Shown in pieces: positions 28,642 through 38,897 of a DNA stretch of 64,000 bases. The notes under the pieces are model-generated. The model had not been told where the DNA came from, ran no database searches, and saw only the letters and a program-made list of their open reading frames with translations. Origin of the DNA: an uncultured Chlorobiaceae bacterium. GTDB taxonomy: Bacteria > Bacteroidota > Chlorobiia > Chlorobiales > Chlorobiaceae. Both the position numbers and the translations under genes were made by a program. How positions within the stretch are numbered: position 1 is the stretch's first letter; every line of letters starts with the position of its first letter. The stretch lies in contig CAJEXI010000006.1 of the NCBI GenBank assembly GCA_903994455.1, positions 53,046-117,045 on the forward strand, given 5' to 3'.

Positions 28642-29355
28642 CTAAGGGTTCTGTTGATGTACGTCCTGGACTGCCAGGTTTTTTTTATAAAGGTAGTACT
28701 CAATTAAATCGATTTCTTCGAGAGTATCAATTTCCCAGGTTTGCCAAAACTCCATCTCATAGACCGAAAGCTTTTCACCAATCCTGTTCCCGAAAGCAGC
28801 AAGAGTTTCGGGTGTAAAAATATAGATCGAGCCATTTTCGATGAACTGTGTTGGCCGATCCTGACGCATCCCCCTGTTGCGGTAATCAAAGTTAACACTT
28901 GCCCACCTCCCTTCACGCAATTCCCACAAGGTGAGGTCGTCAGCTTTTGTCGCAGAGATCAGTGAATCAGCCTCTTGACGACGAAAGAGTTCTACAGCAG
29001 CATCAATATCACCGGGTTTCCGCAATGGCGAGGTTGCCTGCAAGAAAACAATCGTGCATACAGGCATCTCGTACTCCATTTTGATTACTTCAAGCGCATG
29101 AAGAATGGCCGATTCAGAGCTCGCCTTGCTACCCGCCAGTTGAGGGGGACGTTCAATCACCTCTGCCCCATACTCCAGCGAAACACCGGAAATGATCGAA
29201 TCATCCGTTGAAACAAAGACCTTGTCAATGGAAGTTGAGGCAAGCGCCTGCTGAATCGTCCAGGCAATCAGAGGTTTTCCTGCTACTGGATAGATATTTT
29301 TCTTTTTCAACCCCATCGATCCGCCTCTTGCGGGTATGATTGCCACTGTACTCAT
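28642..29355 (-). CDS. CMP-sugar cytidylyltransferase (NeuA type)
   Basis: 237 residues. The N-terminal nucleotide-binding motif is IIPARGGSMGLKKKNIYPVAGKPLIAWT, followed by VFVSTDD and FLQATSPLRKPGDIDAA, as in acylneuraminate cytidylyltransferases. It transfers CMP from CTP to a 2-keto acid sugar. It is not of the KdsB form (which starts IIPARYASTRLPGKPL), so the cluster's sugar may be an 8-amino-Kdo or a different ulosonic acid. It lies 12 bases ahead of the dehydrogenase gene in the same operon. Confidence 0.85.
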   Translation of the reverse strand: MSTVAIIPARGGSMGLKKKNIYPVAGKPLIAWTIQQALASTSIDKVFVSTDDSIISGVSLEYGAEVIERPPQLAGSKASSESAILHALEVIKMEYEMPVCTIVFLQATSPLRKPGDIDAAVELFRRQEADSLISATKADDLTLWELREGRWASVNFDYRNRGMRQDRPTQFIENGSIYIFTPETLAAFGNRIGEKLSVYEMEFWQTWEIDTLEEIDLIEYYLYKKNLAVQDVHQQNP

Positions 29356-29372
29356 AAAAAAATAGTTTTGGT

Positions 29373-30329
29373 TCAGCCATCAATTACCTGCCGGCAGACA
29401 TCAGCGATCTTTTTTGCCGCAGATTTATTCTGGAGAGGAGTCAACGCTTTTAACTCTTCAGGTTTCAGGCCACAGTGGACAATCTTGTTCAGGGCGGAAC
29501 CTACAAAAATCGTTGATGAAAACTGTGCAATCAGCATCCGGGAGTTGGCAATCATCTCTTCGGTTCTGCCTTCACTGAAAACAAGAGAGTCAGGAGCATA
29601 GCGTTCGATTTCCCTGATAGCCCGCTCCACATTTTCATTGGGATGCAGCTTGAAAAGAAGCTGGTGGGCACCTGCCATTTCAAGGTATTTTTCAATATTC
29701 TTCCGGCGATTTTCATAAACAAATGTCTCACGGTTATCCGATGTGCAAACCAGCACATAATCGTGATGTTTAAAATCATTCTGAAGGTACTGCTCGCAAT
29801 TATCGAAATTCGGAATACTGGTCACTTCGATTTTTGCGGGGCTGACTCCCTTTCGAATAAAGAGTTCGCGGTATCCTTCACTGGCAACACAAAATTTCTC
29901 ATAAGCATCGGATAATCCTGTGGTAGCAGTGCCAGCAATCCAGCGAGGCACCCACTGGAAGTTCCTGGCAAGATGGTAAAGAACAGTTTCAGGTTCAGTC
30001 ATCCCCTCCTGTACCAGCACAACTCTCTTCAGCCGGATATGTTTCGGAACAATGAGATCCGTACAAGTCACAACAAGATCATAAGCATGAGCAAAACCAC
30101 CAATATCAAGCTTCAAATGGTGAGAACGAAGATAATCAAGAGTTCGTTCCGACCGCTTTCGACCCATAATGGTAAACTCAAGCAGCCCGATATCACTGGC
30201 TGTTCCGAGAAGACCATCACTGAAAAAAGGAGAAAAATACTGGTCATAATCCGTCATCCACCCTGCAATCTGATGCATCTGGGTAGTCTGATTCATCGAC
30301 CCACAAATAAATAAAATTTTTTTCTTCAT
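29373..30329 (-). CDS. Putative glycosyl/glycerophosphotransferase of the envelope-sugar operon
   Basis: 318 residues from ATG 30329 (MKKKILFICGS). A longer upstream start would add 27 arginine-rich residues lying inside the preceding gene, so I reject it. The C-terminal half (LLFKLHPNENVERAIREIE, then IANSRMLIAQFSSTIFVGSALNK) resembles CDP-glycerol glycerophosphotransferase and some capsule transferases of the GT-B fold. There is no signal peptide. It would use the CMP-activated sugar or a lipid-linked acceptor made by its neighbours. The exact activity is not determinable here. Confidence 0.6.
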   Translation of the reverse strand: MKKKILFICGSMNQTTQMHQIAGWMTDYDQYFSPFFSDGLLGTASDIGLLEFTIMGRKRSERTLDYLRSHHLKLDIGGFAHAYDLVVTCTDLIVPKHIRLKRVVLVQEGMTEPETVLYHLARNFQWVPRWIAGTATTGLSDAYEKFCVASEGYRELFIRKGVSPAKIEVTSIPNFDNCEQYLQNDFKHHDYVLVCTSDNRETFVYENRRKNIEKYLEMAGAHQLLFKLHPNENVERAIREIERYAPDSLVFSEGRTEEMIANSRMLIAQFSSTIFVGSALNKIVHCGLKPEELKALTPLQNKSAAKKIADVCRQVIDG

Positions 30330-31384
30330 GATCCTCCCTTTCCGACTCCATCCGCATCGTGCAGATGAACCCCTGAAAAAAACATGATGCCGTAACCGAC
30401 AGCGTACCAAACGAGTTCTTTAAAGCGTCTCAACAGCACAAATGCGCCTCCATAAGCAAGAACATCAGGCATTCCTATAGCCTGAAAAAACGCAAGATAT
30501 CCGAGATCCTGTACACCGAGTCCCGAAGGAATAAAAAAGAGCAGAGTGCGAAGCATTGTCAGGGATATATCAATGGCGAGCACTTGCAAAAATGAGATCT
30601 CAATCCCCATAAGCCTCAGGATGATATAACTCTCAAGCGCAAGAGTGCTCCAGGCAAGAAGGTAGATAAACAGCACCGGAACAAGCTTTCTGGCAAGAGA
30701 ACCTCGGTAACTCCTCAGCTCCTCGTCAGTATCAAGAAATCCTGATTCCTTGACCAGCAACCATGATTTTAGTCTCTGGAACGGAACAAGCATCAAAAGC
30801 CGATGAACATTTTGTGCCGCTTTGCCGTTAAGGAGCAACAAAAGAAAAAAGAGAAAGAGCATAAAAACCACCATACCAGCCCCGACCATAAGATAGCCAA
30901 GCCCTTCAAATCCAAGCATCCTGACCGAAACCACCTGAAGCAGTGAAAAACCTGCAAGCGACCCGATAATCGTATAAAGTCCCTGGGCAACACCAAGCAT
31001 AAGCTTGCGAACAGCCACGCTTGCCACACCAGAGGGCAACGGAATACCTATAAACCGATTGCATAGAAAAGGACGAAGAGGCTCACCAACAGCCACTCCC
31101 GCCGGAAGAGTCATGGAAACCGTCTCAGCGATAAACTGTATTTTCAGGAGCTTGAAAAACGGTATTGTCAAGATACTTCTTGGGAATACCCTTGTCCAGG
31201 CAAACGTTTCCAGAAGATGAAGCGCAAGAAAAGGCAAAAGAATAAATGCCGATGAAAAACCGATTGAGGAGATCAGTTCAGCCGAACGGTAGAGGTCGAG
31301 TTGGCTGAAAAGATAGATAATCAAGATAATGCCAAGAGCGAGCCCGACATAGCCTGTCCATGAAAAACTTGATTTTTTCGTCAT
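30326..31384 (-). CDS. Lysylphosphatidylglycerol synthase TM-region/flippase-like membrane protein (UPF0104)
   Basis: 352 residues with about eight hydrophobic segments, the first at residues 11-27 and a long one around 170-190. Motifs typical of the family are LPAGVAVGEPLRPFL near residue 97 and FFIPSGLGVQDLGYLAFF near 288. These match the membrane part of MprF and related flippase-like proteins. Its stop overlaps the start of the next gene by four bases (ATGA), which ties it to the sugar operon. A lipid or lipid-linked sugar translocation role is an inference. Confidence 0.8.
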   Translation of the reverse strand: MTKKSSFSWTGYVGLALGIILIIYLFSQLDLYRSAELISSIGFSSAFILLPFLALHLLETFAWTRVFPRSILTIPFFKLLKIQFIAETVSMTLPAGVAVGEPLRPFLCNRFIGIPLPSGVASVAVRKLMLGVAQGLYTIIGSLAGFSLLQVVSVRMLGFEGLGYLMVGAGMVVFMLFLFFLLLLLNGKAAQNVHRLLMLVPFQRLKSWLLVKESGFLDTDEELRSYRGSLARKLVPVLFIYLLAWSTLALESYIILRLMGIEISFLQVLAIDISLTMLRTLLFFIPSGLGVQDLGYLAFFQAIGMPDVLAYGGAFVLLRRFKELVWYAVGYGIMFFSGVHLHDADGVGKGGS

Positions 31385-31564
31385 CTGTATAAATAATCAG
31401 GAAACAAGGCTAAAAAAATGCTCAAAACTTATTCTCCAAGTTGCAAAGATAAGAATGTATCGTTAAATATTTATTGAATCGTTGCAAGTGTCGTAAAACC
31501 CTCTGTGGAGCGTAGACTTTTCTCCCCATTAGGCTCTTGATCACAAAGAAAATACCGTTTACTG

Positions 31565-33397
31565 ATGGGACTTCTCAATCCTGACTTTCAAACATTGCCG
31601 GAACTTTTCTCCTCAGTTTTCAATCATTACAGAGGAGATGATTCGAAATTTCCTTTTGCAAGAAAAATCAACGGCCTCTATCAACCCATCCCTTATCGAG
31701 CGTTTGAAGAGGATGTGCTCTCTTTCGAGGCCTTTCTGAAACACAACGGCATAGGGGCGAAAGATCGGGTAGCCATTCTGTCGGAAAACAGACCCGGATG
31801 GTATCTGGCCGATATGGCCATTTTGAACCTCGGTGCGATCAATGTGCCACTCTACCCCTCTTTGCCTTCCAACCAGATCGAATACGTTCTCAACAACTGC
31901 GGTGCAAAAGCTGTCGTTGTCTCAAACATGCTTCAGCTTGGAAAAATCCTTTCAATCTGGCAAAATCTTCCTGAATTAGCGGTTATCGTTGTCATGAACC
32001 GCCTTGAGGAGGCTGTTGAAGATGTTCTTGACCTGAACGAAGCAAAGGCAACGGGGAAAAAAATTCTTGAAGAAGCGCCATGGTTTCTCGAACGCACACC
32101 GGTCGACCCTGACGATGTTGCTACCATCATCTATACCTCTGGCACAACAGGGCTTCCAAAAGGGGTGATGCTCACACACCGCAATATTTGTGAAAACGTC
32201 AAATCCTGTTCCTCGGTTATCCGTCTTGATGATGCTGACTGTGGACTCTCTTTTCTGCCTCTCTCACACGCTTATGAACGGACAGGCGGCTATTACCTGC
32301 TCTTCGCCTGTGGAGCAAGCATTTATCTGGCAGAAAGTGTTGAGACGATCTCGCTGAACATGAGTGAAGCACGTCCAACGATAATGTTTACCGTTCCTCG
32401 ACTCTTCGATCGAATCAAAATGGGCATTCTCAAACAAAATGCAGCCCAAAGCACCTTCAAGCAGAAAATATTCCATTGGGCGCTGAAAACTGGTAAAAAA
32501 TATCACCTCGAACTCCATAAAAAAGGAGAGGCATCAAAACCACTCTCTCTCCAGCATACTTTGGCAAATCAACTTGTGTACAGCAGGATACAAAAAAAGT
32601 TTGGCGGGCGACTGCGTTATTTTGTTTCTGGCGGTGCTGCTCTGCCGCAAAAGACAGGCGAATTTTTTCAGGCTCTTGATATTAGTATTCTTGAAGGGTT
32701 TGGCCTGACTGAGACTTCGCCAGTCACTCATGTCAATCGACCTGAAAACATCAAGTATGGAACTGTTGGACAGGCAGTGAAGAATGTTCAGGTCAAGATT
32801 GCCCAGGATGGCGAAATCCTCCTCAAGGGACCCAATATCATGAAGGGGTACTGGAATGATGAAGAGGCGACACAAGAGGTTATCAAGGATGGCTGGTTCT
32901 ACTCGGGTGATATTGGAGAGATTAACCAGGATGGTTATCTGAAAATAACAGACCGCAAAAAACATATTATTGTTACTTCTGGCGGAAAGAATATTGCGCC
33001 AATGCCTATCGAAAATCTGATCACTGACAGTCCTTATGTTGACCAGGTCATTGTCATCGGAGAAAAACGTCCTTTTCTGATTGCCCTTATTGTGCCTGAA
33101 TTCAACAGGCTCAGGGAGTTTGCCGCTACCGAAGGCATCAAGGCATCAAGCAACAAAGAGCTGATCGAGAATAAAAACATTCTGCTGATTTACGAAAAGC
33201 TCATCCGCACGATTTCCCGGCAACTTGCAACCCACGAAAAGGTACGCAAATTCCTGTTGATTGATACGCCTTTCAGCCTTGAAAATGGCCAGATGACACC
33301 AACACTGAAACTCAAGCGCAAGGAGATTGCAACAAAATATTCTGCTGAGGTTGACAAGGTCTATAAGGCACTCAACATGGTCTACAATACCGAGTAA
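31565..33397 (+). CDS. Long-chain fatty-acid CoA ligase (AMP-forming)
   Basis: 610 residues. The ANL superfamily motifs are [20 protein letters not shown] (A3, residues about 186-205), [18 protein letters not shown] (A5), [33 protein letters not shown] (A7/A8) and a C-terminal Lys region. The length and the A8 form [13 protein letters not shown] indicate the FadD15/AAE15 group of long-chain acyl-CoA or acyl-ACP synthetases. It would recycle free fatty acids for membrane lipids. It stands alone, converging on the MutY-like gene with a 4-base gap. Confidence 0.92.
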   Translation: MGLLNPDFQTLPELFSSVFNHYRGDDSKFPFARKINGLYQPIPYRAFEEDVLSFEAFLKHNGIGAKDRVAILSENRPGWYLADMAILNLGAINVPLYPSLPSNQIEYVLNNCGAKAVVVSNMLQLGKILSIWQNLPELAVIVVMNRLEEAVEDVLDLNEAKATGKKILEEAPWFLERTPVDPDDVATIIYTSGTTGLPKGVMLTHRNICENVKSCSSVIRLDDADCGLSFLPLSHAYERTGGYYLLFACGASIYLAESVETISLNMSEARPTIMFTVPRLFDRIKMGILKQNAAQSTFKQKIFHWALKTGKKYHLELHKKGEASKPLSLQHTLANQLVYSRIQKKFGGRLRYFVSGGAALPQKTGEFFQALDISILEGFGLTETSPVTHVNRPENIKYGTVGQAVKNVQVKIAQDGEILLKGPNIMKGYWNDEEATQEVIKDGWFYSGDIGEINQDGYLKITDRKKHIIVTSGGKNIAPMPIENLITDSPYVDQVIVIGEKRPFLIALIVPEFNRLREFAATEGIKASSNKELIENKNILLIYEKLIRTISRQLATHEKVRKFLLIDTPFSLENGQMTPTLKLKRKEIATKYSAEVDKVYKALNMVYNTE

Positions 33398-33401
33398 GTT
33401 T

Positions 33402-34229
33402 TCACCCCCCCTTTATCCTGAAGCCCTTGAGAACACCGTTATTCCGGGCTTGCGTCTCAATCAGCCCGTCATGGATGAGATCTGAGATGATTTCTGAAAG
33501 ATTCCATGGGCAATCAGCGTATTTCTCTTCGAGCTCTTCAAGAAACATCACATCCGCATGAACCAGCTCCCTGACAAGCTGCCCTCTGTACCAACGTTTT
33601 GAACCATAAAACTTTGACTGCTTCGTTAAAGGCCGAATTCCGGTTTTTTTACTGGTAAGCTCAAGCGCCCCATAATCCATCAAGGCATTATGCCAATCCC
33701 GACTTTGTCCATGAGGAAGCGCTGCTTCTGCAATCTCCTGCAGTCTGCAGGCAGAGATATCGTCAGGCAGGTTGAATTCATGAATGATGATTCTGCGAAT
33801 GTTGGTATCAACTGCCGCCAGATCAACATTATCGGCAAAAACAGGTATGGAACGGCAGGTATACTCCCCTATACCAGGAAGTTTTTTCAGGAGTTCCGGC
33901 TGTGACGGCACAATTCCACCATAACAATCAAGGATGATGGAGGCACACTGATGCAGCCGCACCGCCCGTGAGTTGTAACCAAGCCCGCTCCAGAGGGCAA
34001 GGACCTCTTTGAGTGGAGCCGATGCAAGATGAGCCACATCAGGGAAATATTGAAGCCACATCACGAACCTTTGCACAACCCTTTCCGCCTGCGTCTGCTG
34101 CAACATGATTTCGCTGATCATGACAGCATACCGGTCTCTTGTTTCCCTCCAGGGAAAACTCCGCCGATGCAGTTGGTAGTAAGCAAAAATCTTTTGCCGG
34201 AAAAGATCAATATCGGTAACAACGTCCAT
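33402..34229 (-). CDS. MutY-like A/G adenine glycosylase lacking the Fe-S cluster
   Basis: 275 residues. The HhH-GPD core has the catalytic acid Glu40 (ISEIMLQQTQAERV), the helix-hairpin-helix LLKKLPGIGEYTCRSI (residues 114-129) and the active-site Asp141 (AAVDTNIRRII). These are the MutY residues that remove adenine opposite 8-oxoguanine. After the core the four-cysteine Fe-S loop is absent: its place is taken by GALELTSKKTGIRPLTKQSKFYGSKRWYRG. There is also no C-terminal NUDT-like 8-oxoG recognition domain, only a short winged-helix-like tail. Fe-S-free MutY forms are known in a few lineages. Other HhH glycosylase specificities remain possible. Confidence 0.85.
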   Translation of the reverse strand: MDVVTDIDLFRQKIFAYYQLHRRSFPWRETRDRYAVMISEIMLQQTQAERVVQRFVMWLQYFPDVAHLASAPLKEVLALWSGLGYNSRAVRLHQCASIILDCYGGIVPSQPELLKKLPGIGEYTCRSIPVFADNVDLAAVDTNIRRIIIHEFNLPDDISACRLQEIAEAALPHGQSRDWHNALMDYGALELTSKKTGIRPLTKQSKFYGSKRWYRGQLVRELVHADVMFLEELEEKYADCPWNLSEIISDLIHDGLIETQARNNGVLKGFRIKGG

Positions 34230-34262
34230 TATTTCTCAAAAAAAATCCCGGCATGCGACAAA

Positions 34263-34293
34263 AAACCCGATCGCATTGATGCCAATCGGGTTT
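34263..34293 (-). terminator. Terminator of the ffh-rpsP-rimM-trmD-rplS operon
   Basis: A 9-bp perfect stem (AAACCCGAT with ATCGGGTTT) and a 13-base loop, followed on the minus strand by a T-run. It lies nine bases after the rplS stop. Confidence 0.85.
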
Positions 34294-34301
34294 GCCAATC
34301 G

Positions 34302-34664
34302 TCAGACTTTCTCAACTATCTTGCGTTCCTTGACTTTCAACGCAGCTTTGCCGGTACGTTTGCGCAGGTAGAAGAGTTTTGCCCTTCTTGCCTTGCCGTG
34401 TTTCACAACGGTGACACTTTCGATATTGGGTGAGTTGACCGGGATGATCCTCTCAACACCGACACCATGAGAAATTTTGCGAACCGTGATGGTCTTGTTC
34501 CCACCGGCTCCCCTGTCGCTGATAACGACACCCTCAAAAGCCTGAAGCCTCTCCTTTTCACCCTCAATAACCTTCAACTGAATCTTGACGGTATCACCTG
34601 GCCGGATTTCAGGAAAATCGGTAACGGCCTGGGTGGCTTCAACTAACTTGATTAACTGATCCAT
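34302..34664 (-). CDS. rplS: 50S ribosomal protein L19
   Basis: 120 residues. The family pattern is clear: [32 protein letters not shown] at residues 18-49 and [34 protein letters not shown] in the second half. L19 sits at the 30S-50S interface. It is the last gene of the translation operon, 18 bases after trmD. Confidence 0.98.
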   Translation of the reverse strand: MDQLIKLVEATQAVTDFPEIRPGDTVKIQLKVIEGEKERLQAFEGVVISDRGAGGNKTITVRKISHGVGVERIIPVNSPNIESVTVVKHGKARRAKLFYLRKRTGKAALKVKERKIVEKV

Positions 34665-34682
34665 GACAACAACTTATTTACG

Positions 34683-35396
34683 TTATTTTTTCTTATATCC
34701 TTCTAATTCAACTCGATCAAGCAGATCCGGTCTCCGTTGTCTTGTTCGCTCAAGAGCATTCTCTTGACACCACTGCTCAATCTTTCCATGATGACCACTC
34801 AACAGCACCTCAGGAACCTTCATTCCCCTGAATTCTGCTGGTCGGGTGTAATAGGCAGAGTCAAGGATCCCGGCCTGAAAAGAATCGGTCAAAGCCGACT
34901 CACTATCACCAAGAACACCAGGTATAACCCTGACAAGTGCATCCATAAGAAGCAGTGCCGGTATCTCCCCGCCTGAAACAACAACATCGCCTATGGAGAT
35001 CTCCATAGTAACCAGATTCTGCCTTATCCGTTCATCAATGGCCTTGTAATGCCCACAGAGAATAATCAGATGACGCATCATCGAAAGCCTGTTTGCCATA
35101 GCCTGCTCAAACAACACTCCATCAGGCGTAAGAAAAATCACCTCGTCGTACTCTCTTTCTGCCTGCAACGCTTCTATACACGCAAAGACCGGTTCAGGAC
35201 GGAGCACCATCCCTGCCCCCCCTCCATAAGGCGAATCATCAACCTGTTTGTACCTGCCCAATCCATAGTCATGCAAGTTGTGGATGTAAATTTCTGCATG
35301 GTTTTTTTTTCGTGCAATGTTCAACAGCCCATTGCTGAGCGGAGAATCAAAAAAACCTGGAATGACGGAAATGACATCAATCCTTATTGCATCCAT
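34683..35396 (-). CDS. trmD: tRNA (guanine37-N1)-methyltransferase
   Basis: 237 residues from ATG 35396. A GTG four codons upstream is possible but the ATG gives the family N-terminus ([13 protein letters not shown]). TrmD places the m1G37 mark that prevents +1 frameshifting. SPOUT-knot motifs are [55 protein letters not shown], and the trailing PPEFRG-like [20 protein letters not shown]. Order rimM-trmD-rplS is the common bacterial one. Confidence 0.97.
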   Translation of the reverse strand: MDAIRIDVISVIPGFFDSPLSNGLLNIARKKNHAEIYIHNLHDYGLGRYKQVDDSPYGGGAGMVLRPEPVFACIEALQAEREYDEVIFLTPDGVLFEQAMANRLSMMRHLIILCGHYKAIDERIRQNLVTMEISIGDVVVSGGEIPALLLMDALVRVIPGVLGDSESALTDSFQAGILDSAYYTRPAEFRGMKVPEVLLSGHHGKIEQWCQENALERTRQRRPDLLDRVELEGYKKK

Positions 35397-35414
35397 GGGC
35401 GGAGGCACAACCAG

Positions 35415-35918
35415 TTACAGAAATTCATCAACTCTTGGCATAATCATATACTTTTCACCAACATTGAACTCTTCAACAAACTCATCTATGGCTGGCAGCA
35501 AAATTTTTTTTCCGGCAACCAGAACCTCGTAGACTTCATGAGCTGGCATCTTGATCACATTGGTAACAATACCGACCTCATTTCGATGGCGATCCAAAAC
35601 CTTCATTCCTATAATCTCGTGAAGATAGGCGCGGTTATCAGGCTGCGGCAAAAGCTGATCTTCTTCGACAAACAATTGCCAGCCTGCAAGAGCCTCAGCT
35701 TTTTCCATGGTATCAACCCCTTCAAAGAACAGCCACGCAAACCCTCCGGTGAGGGTCGCTTTTTTAACCGTCAAGCGCTCAACAGAATCAACAGACTTTC
35801 CTGCATAATACTCACGACGTGAAAGAAAACTTTCAGGAAAATCTGTAATAACCTCCACTTTCACCTCACCCTGCAATCCTTTCGGCTTGAGAATGATGCC
35901 TGTCAAATAGAGCTCCAC
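35415..35918 (-). CDS. rimM: Ribosome maturation factor RimM
   Basis: 167 residues. It has the N-terminal RimM barrel (LTGIILKPKGLQGEVKVEVITDFPESF) and the C-terminal PRC-type barrel (LLPQPDNRAYLHEIIGMKVLD, then KKILLPAIDEFVEEFNV). RimM binds S19 and helps 30S head maturation. It lies between rpsP and trmD on the same strand. Confidence 0.96.
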   Translation of the reverse strand: MELYLTGIILKPKGLQGEVKVEVITDFPESFLSRREYYAGKSVDSVERLTVKKATLTGGFAWLFFEGVDTMEKAEALAGWQLFVEEDQLLPQPDNRAYLHEIIGMKVLDRHRNEVGIVTNVIKMPAHEVYEVLVAGKKILLPAIDEFVEEFNVGEKYMIMPRVDEFL

Positions 35919-35941
35919 ACTGACCTCACCATAAAAGATGA

Positions 35942-36352
35942 TTATGCCTCTCCACCGGTAGCAGCTTTCGCTTCAGCCTCTTTTTTGGCACTGCGGCGAT
36001 GGGACTTCAGTGCAAGTCTTTTTTGGCGCCTGACATTCTGGTGTTCCTGCCACTTTTCCATCTCTGCTGAAATTTCTTCCTCGCTGCGCCCCATGCTTTT
36101 GAGCCGTAGTTCGTACAGCAATCCAGTTGTACGGATGAGACTGTTTACGGTTGCCGTTGGCTGTGCGCCAGTTTGCATCCAGTAAACAATACGGTCTTTT
36201 TTAATGGTGACAGCATGCGGTTTTGCGGTAGGCTGATAATGGCCGACAACTTCAAGAAATTTGCCGTCCCTTGGTGAGCGCGCATCAGCCACGACAATCT
36301 GGTATACCGGCAATTTTTTTCTTCCTGCTCTTTTAAGTCTGATCTTTACCAA
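35942..36352 (-). CDS. rpsP: 30S ribosomal protein S16
   Basis: 136 residues. S16 starts [34 protein letters not shown], the classical N-terminus. The protein is longer than the 80-90 residues of E. coli because of a lysine/alanine-rich helical tail (residues 95-136), as is common in Bacteroidota/Chlorobiota. It lies 23 bases before rimM and follows ffh. Confidence 0.97.
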   Translation of the reverse strand: MVKIRLKRAGRKKLPVYQIVVADARSPRDGKFLEVVGHYQPTAKPHAVTIKKDRIVYWMQTGAQPTATVNSLIRTTGLLYELRLKSMGRSEEEISAEMEKWQEHQNVRRQKRLALKSHRRSAKKEAEAKAATGGEA

Positions 36353-36398
36353 GGCTAAAATATTTTAGTTAATGTTTACTGGAAACAGTGAATACAAT

Positions 36399-37748
36399 CT
36401 ATCGTTTTAAAAATTTTTCAAGTGCAAGATTTTGCGAAGTAATCTTTCTGCCGGACTGCGACAACTTCGTTACCGAACGCATCATCTTCTTCATCTCACC
36501 GAATTGTTTGAGCAAAAGATTAACCTCCTGTACTTTCGTACCGCTACCCCTTGCAATTCGCTGACGACGGCTCCCATTAATAATATCAGGAGTAGTTTTC
36601 TCCTGTTTTGTCATCGAATTGATCATCGCCTCAATAGGCTTGAAGTCCAGATTTTCCAGATCCTGCTTTGGCACCATTTTGTTCAAACCGGGCACCATCT
36701 CTATCAATCCCTGAATTGAGCCCATCTTCTTGAGCTGTTGCAACTGGTCGAAAAAGTCGTTGAGATCAAACTCATTTTTCATCAACTTTTTCTGCATCTC
36801 TACAGCTTTCTCAAGATCGAGGTTTTCCTGGGCTTTTTCAACAAAACTTACAATATCACCCATTCCCAGAATTCTCTGGGCCATACGATCAGGATAGAAG
36901 ATATCAAGATCATCAACCTTTTCACCGATACTGATAAATTTTATCGGCTTTTCGACAACCTGACGAATGGAAAGCGCTGCCCCGCCCCTCGAGTCGCCAT
37001 CAAGTTTGGTAAGCACAACACCATCAAAATCAAGCTGGTCATTAAACGCTTTAGCAGTATTAACCGCCTCCTGACCCATCATGGAGTCAACAACAAAAAG
37101 AAGCTCGTCGGGCTTGAGGGCATTTTTCAGCGCTTCAGCCTCAGCCATCATTTTGTGATCAATCTGCAAGCGACCAGCCGTATCGACAATAAGAACATCC
37201 CGGGCAGAAGAGCGAGCAGACTCCAGTCCCTGCAGGGCTGCTTGCATGGCATCCTGAGCCTCAATAGCAAAAACAGGGACATCTATCTGCGACCCGAGAG
37301 CTTTAAGCTGATCAATCGCCGCTGGTCGATAGACATCAGCCGCAACAAGCATCGGGTTTTTCCCACTCTTTTTAAGGCGCAAGGCAAGTTTCGCGCAGAA
37401 TGTCGTCTTTCCGGAACCCTGCAAACCAGCAACCATAATAATTGCGGGAAGTTTTTTCGGAGAGAGGTTCAGCGGCTTCTGCTCTCCACCCATCAGATCG
37501 GTCAACTCGTCATAAACGATTTTGACGATCATCTGTGCAGGAGAGACACTTTTGATAACCTGCTCACCAAGAGATTTCTCTCTTATATCTTCAATTAATT
37601 TCTTTGCTACCTTGTAGTTAACATCAGCGCCAAGAAGAGCGCGCTTGATATCGCGCATCGCCAGACCAATATTAATCTCATTGATGGTCGCCTGGCCAGC
37701 AAGTTTTTTAAAGGTGGCCTCTAATTTATCGCTTAAACTGTCGAACAT
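36399..37748 (-). CDS. ffh: Signal recognition particle GTPase Ffh
   Basis: 449 residues. N domain (1-85), G domain with P-loop [15 protein letters not shown] (residues 108-122), [36 protein letters not shown], and the methionine-rich M domain (about 300-449) with the [15 protein letters not shown]-binding helix. It directs nascent membrane proteins to the FtsY receptor. It is the first gene of a five-gene operon ending at rplS. Confidence 0.98.
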   Translation of the reverse strand: MFDSLSDKLEATFKKLAGQATINEINIGLAMRDIKRALLGADVNYKVAKKLIEDIREKSLGEQVIKSVSPAQMIVKIVYDELTDLMGGEQKPLNLSPKKLPAIIMVAGLQGSGKTTFCAKLALRLKKSGKNPMLVAADVYRPAAIDQLKALGSQIDVPVFAIEAQDAMQAALQGLESARSSARDVLIVDTAGRLQIDHKMMAEAEALKNALKPDELLFVVDSMMGQEAVNTAKAFNDQLDFDGVVLTKLDGDSRGGAALSIRQVVEKPIKFISIGEKVDDLDIFYPDRMAQRILGMGDIVSFVEKAQENLDLEKAVEMQKKLMKNEFDLNDFFDQLQQLKKMGSIQGLIEMVPGLNKMVPKQDLENLDFKPIEAMINSMTKQEKTTPDIINGSRRQRIARGSGTKVQEVNLLLKQFGEMKKMMRSVTKLSQSGRKITSQNLALEKFLKR

Positions 37749-37913
37749 TGCTATTTGCCTATTTTCAGATAAAGCTTAAAAATGCTTAGCTTTAATTATA
37801 ACAAAAAATAGCAAGAAATAAAATGATACTCTTCAGTCTTAATTATTGACCATGATTTTTATTGATATTTTTTAACTTGAGGGCCACACTACCTTACAAC
37901 GAAACCAGAGATT

Positions 37914-38897
37914 ATGACTGCCGGCAACATAAAAACCATTCTTGACTCTTTTCGCAGCAAACGAATTGCCGTGATTGGCGATATCATGCTCGACAAGTAT
38001 ATTTTCGGGCACGTTTCGCGCATTTCGCCCGAATATCCGGTGCCGGTTGTTGATGTCACCCATGAAGATCACAGGCTTGGGGGAGCAGCTAATGTTGCTC
38101 TCAATACCCTGTCACTCGGCGCAGAAACCATCCTTATCGGTGTTACAGGCAACGATAGTAACCGCGATATTCTCCTTGGACTCTTCCGCAGTCGAGGCCT
38201 TGCAACCGAAGGATTGATCTGTGATCCGTCCAGACCGACAACATGTAAAACAAGAATCCTTTCACAAAACCATCATATCACGAGGGTTGATTTCGAAAGC
38301 AGAAAAGAGGTCAATACAGAGATTGAGCAAGCGATTTTTGACTCCTTTGAAGCTGTTGTCGACTCAATTGATGCAGTCGTGCTCGAAGACTACAACAAGG
38401 GACTTCTCAGTGCACCGCTTATCAAGCGCATCATTGCTTCAGCCAAGCAAAAGAACATCCCGGTGCTTGTCGACCCGAAACTCCATAATTTTTTTGCCTA
38501 TACAGGGTGCACAGTCTTTAAACCAAATCTTTCCGAGATGGCCGCATCACTGGGTATAGTGCTGCAAAACAACGATCAAGAGGTTGAAATGGCCTGTCGC
38601 TTGCTCAAGGAAAAACTTGAGGCCGAAACCATTATTGTGACAAGAAGTGACAAGGGTATGACCATTTATAACGGTTCATTTACTCATATTGCCGCAACCT
38701 CGCTGGAGGTGGCCGATGTTTCCGGGGCTGGCGACACCGTTGTTGGTCTGTTGGCACTCGGCGTGGCTGCAGGGATTGATATTATTACCAATGCAATTAT
38801 AGCCAATCTTGCTGCAGCAACGGTCTGTCAGGAGGTGGGCGCGGTTCCTGCCAGACCAGAAAAACTTCTCAAGGCGTATCAGGCTCATCTTCAATGA
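37914..38897 (+). CDS. D-glycero-beta-D-manno-heptose-7-phosphate kinase (HldE domain I type)
   Basis: 327 residues of the PfkB/ribokinase fold with the RfaE N-domain signatures [49 protein letters not shown] and [16 protein letters not shown] (catalytic Asp in the last). It phosphorylates heptose-7-phosphate at C1 for LPS-core heptose. There is no C-terminal nucleotidyltransferase half, so that step must be on another protein (HldC-like). The start gives [23 protein letters not shown]. The 3' end overlaps the convergent START gene by 29 bases. Confidence 0.9.
   Translation: MTAGNIKTILDSFRSKRIAVIGDIMLDKYIFGHVSRISPEYPVPVVDVTHEDHRLGGAANVALNTLSLGAETILIGVTGNDSNRDILLGLFRSRGLATEGLICDPSRPTTCKTRILSQNHHITRVDFESRKEVNTEIEQAIFDSFEAVVDSIDAVVLEDYNKGLLSAPLIKRIIASAKQKNIPVLVDPKLHNFFAYTGCTVFKPNLSEMAASLGIVLQNNDQEVEMACRLLKEKLEAETIIVTRSDKGMTIYNGSFTHIAATSLEVADVSGAGDTVVGLLALGVAAGIDIITNAIIANLAAATVCQEVGAVPARPEKLLKAYQAHLQ

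Noticed and set aside
36738..37598. 286-codon open frame antisense to ffh
   Set aside because: Shadow of a universal gene.
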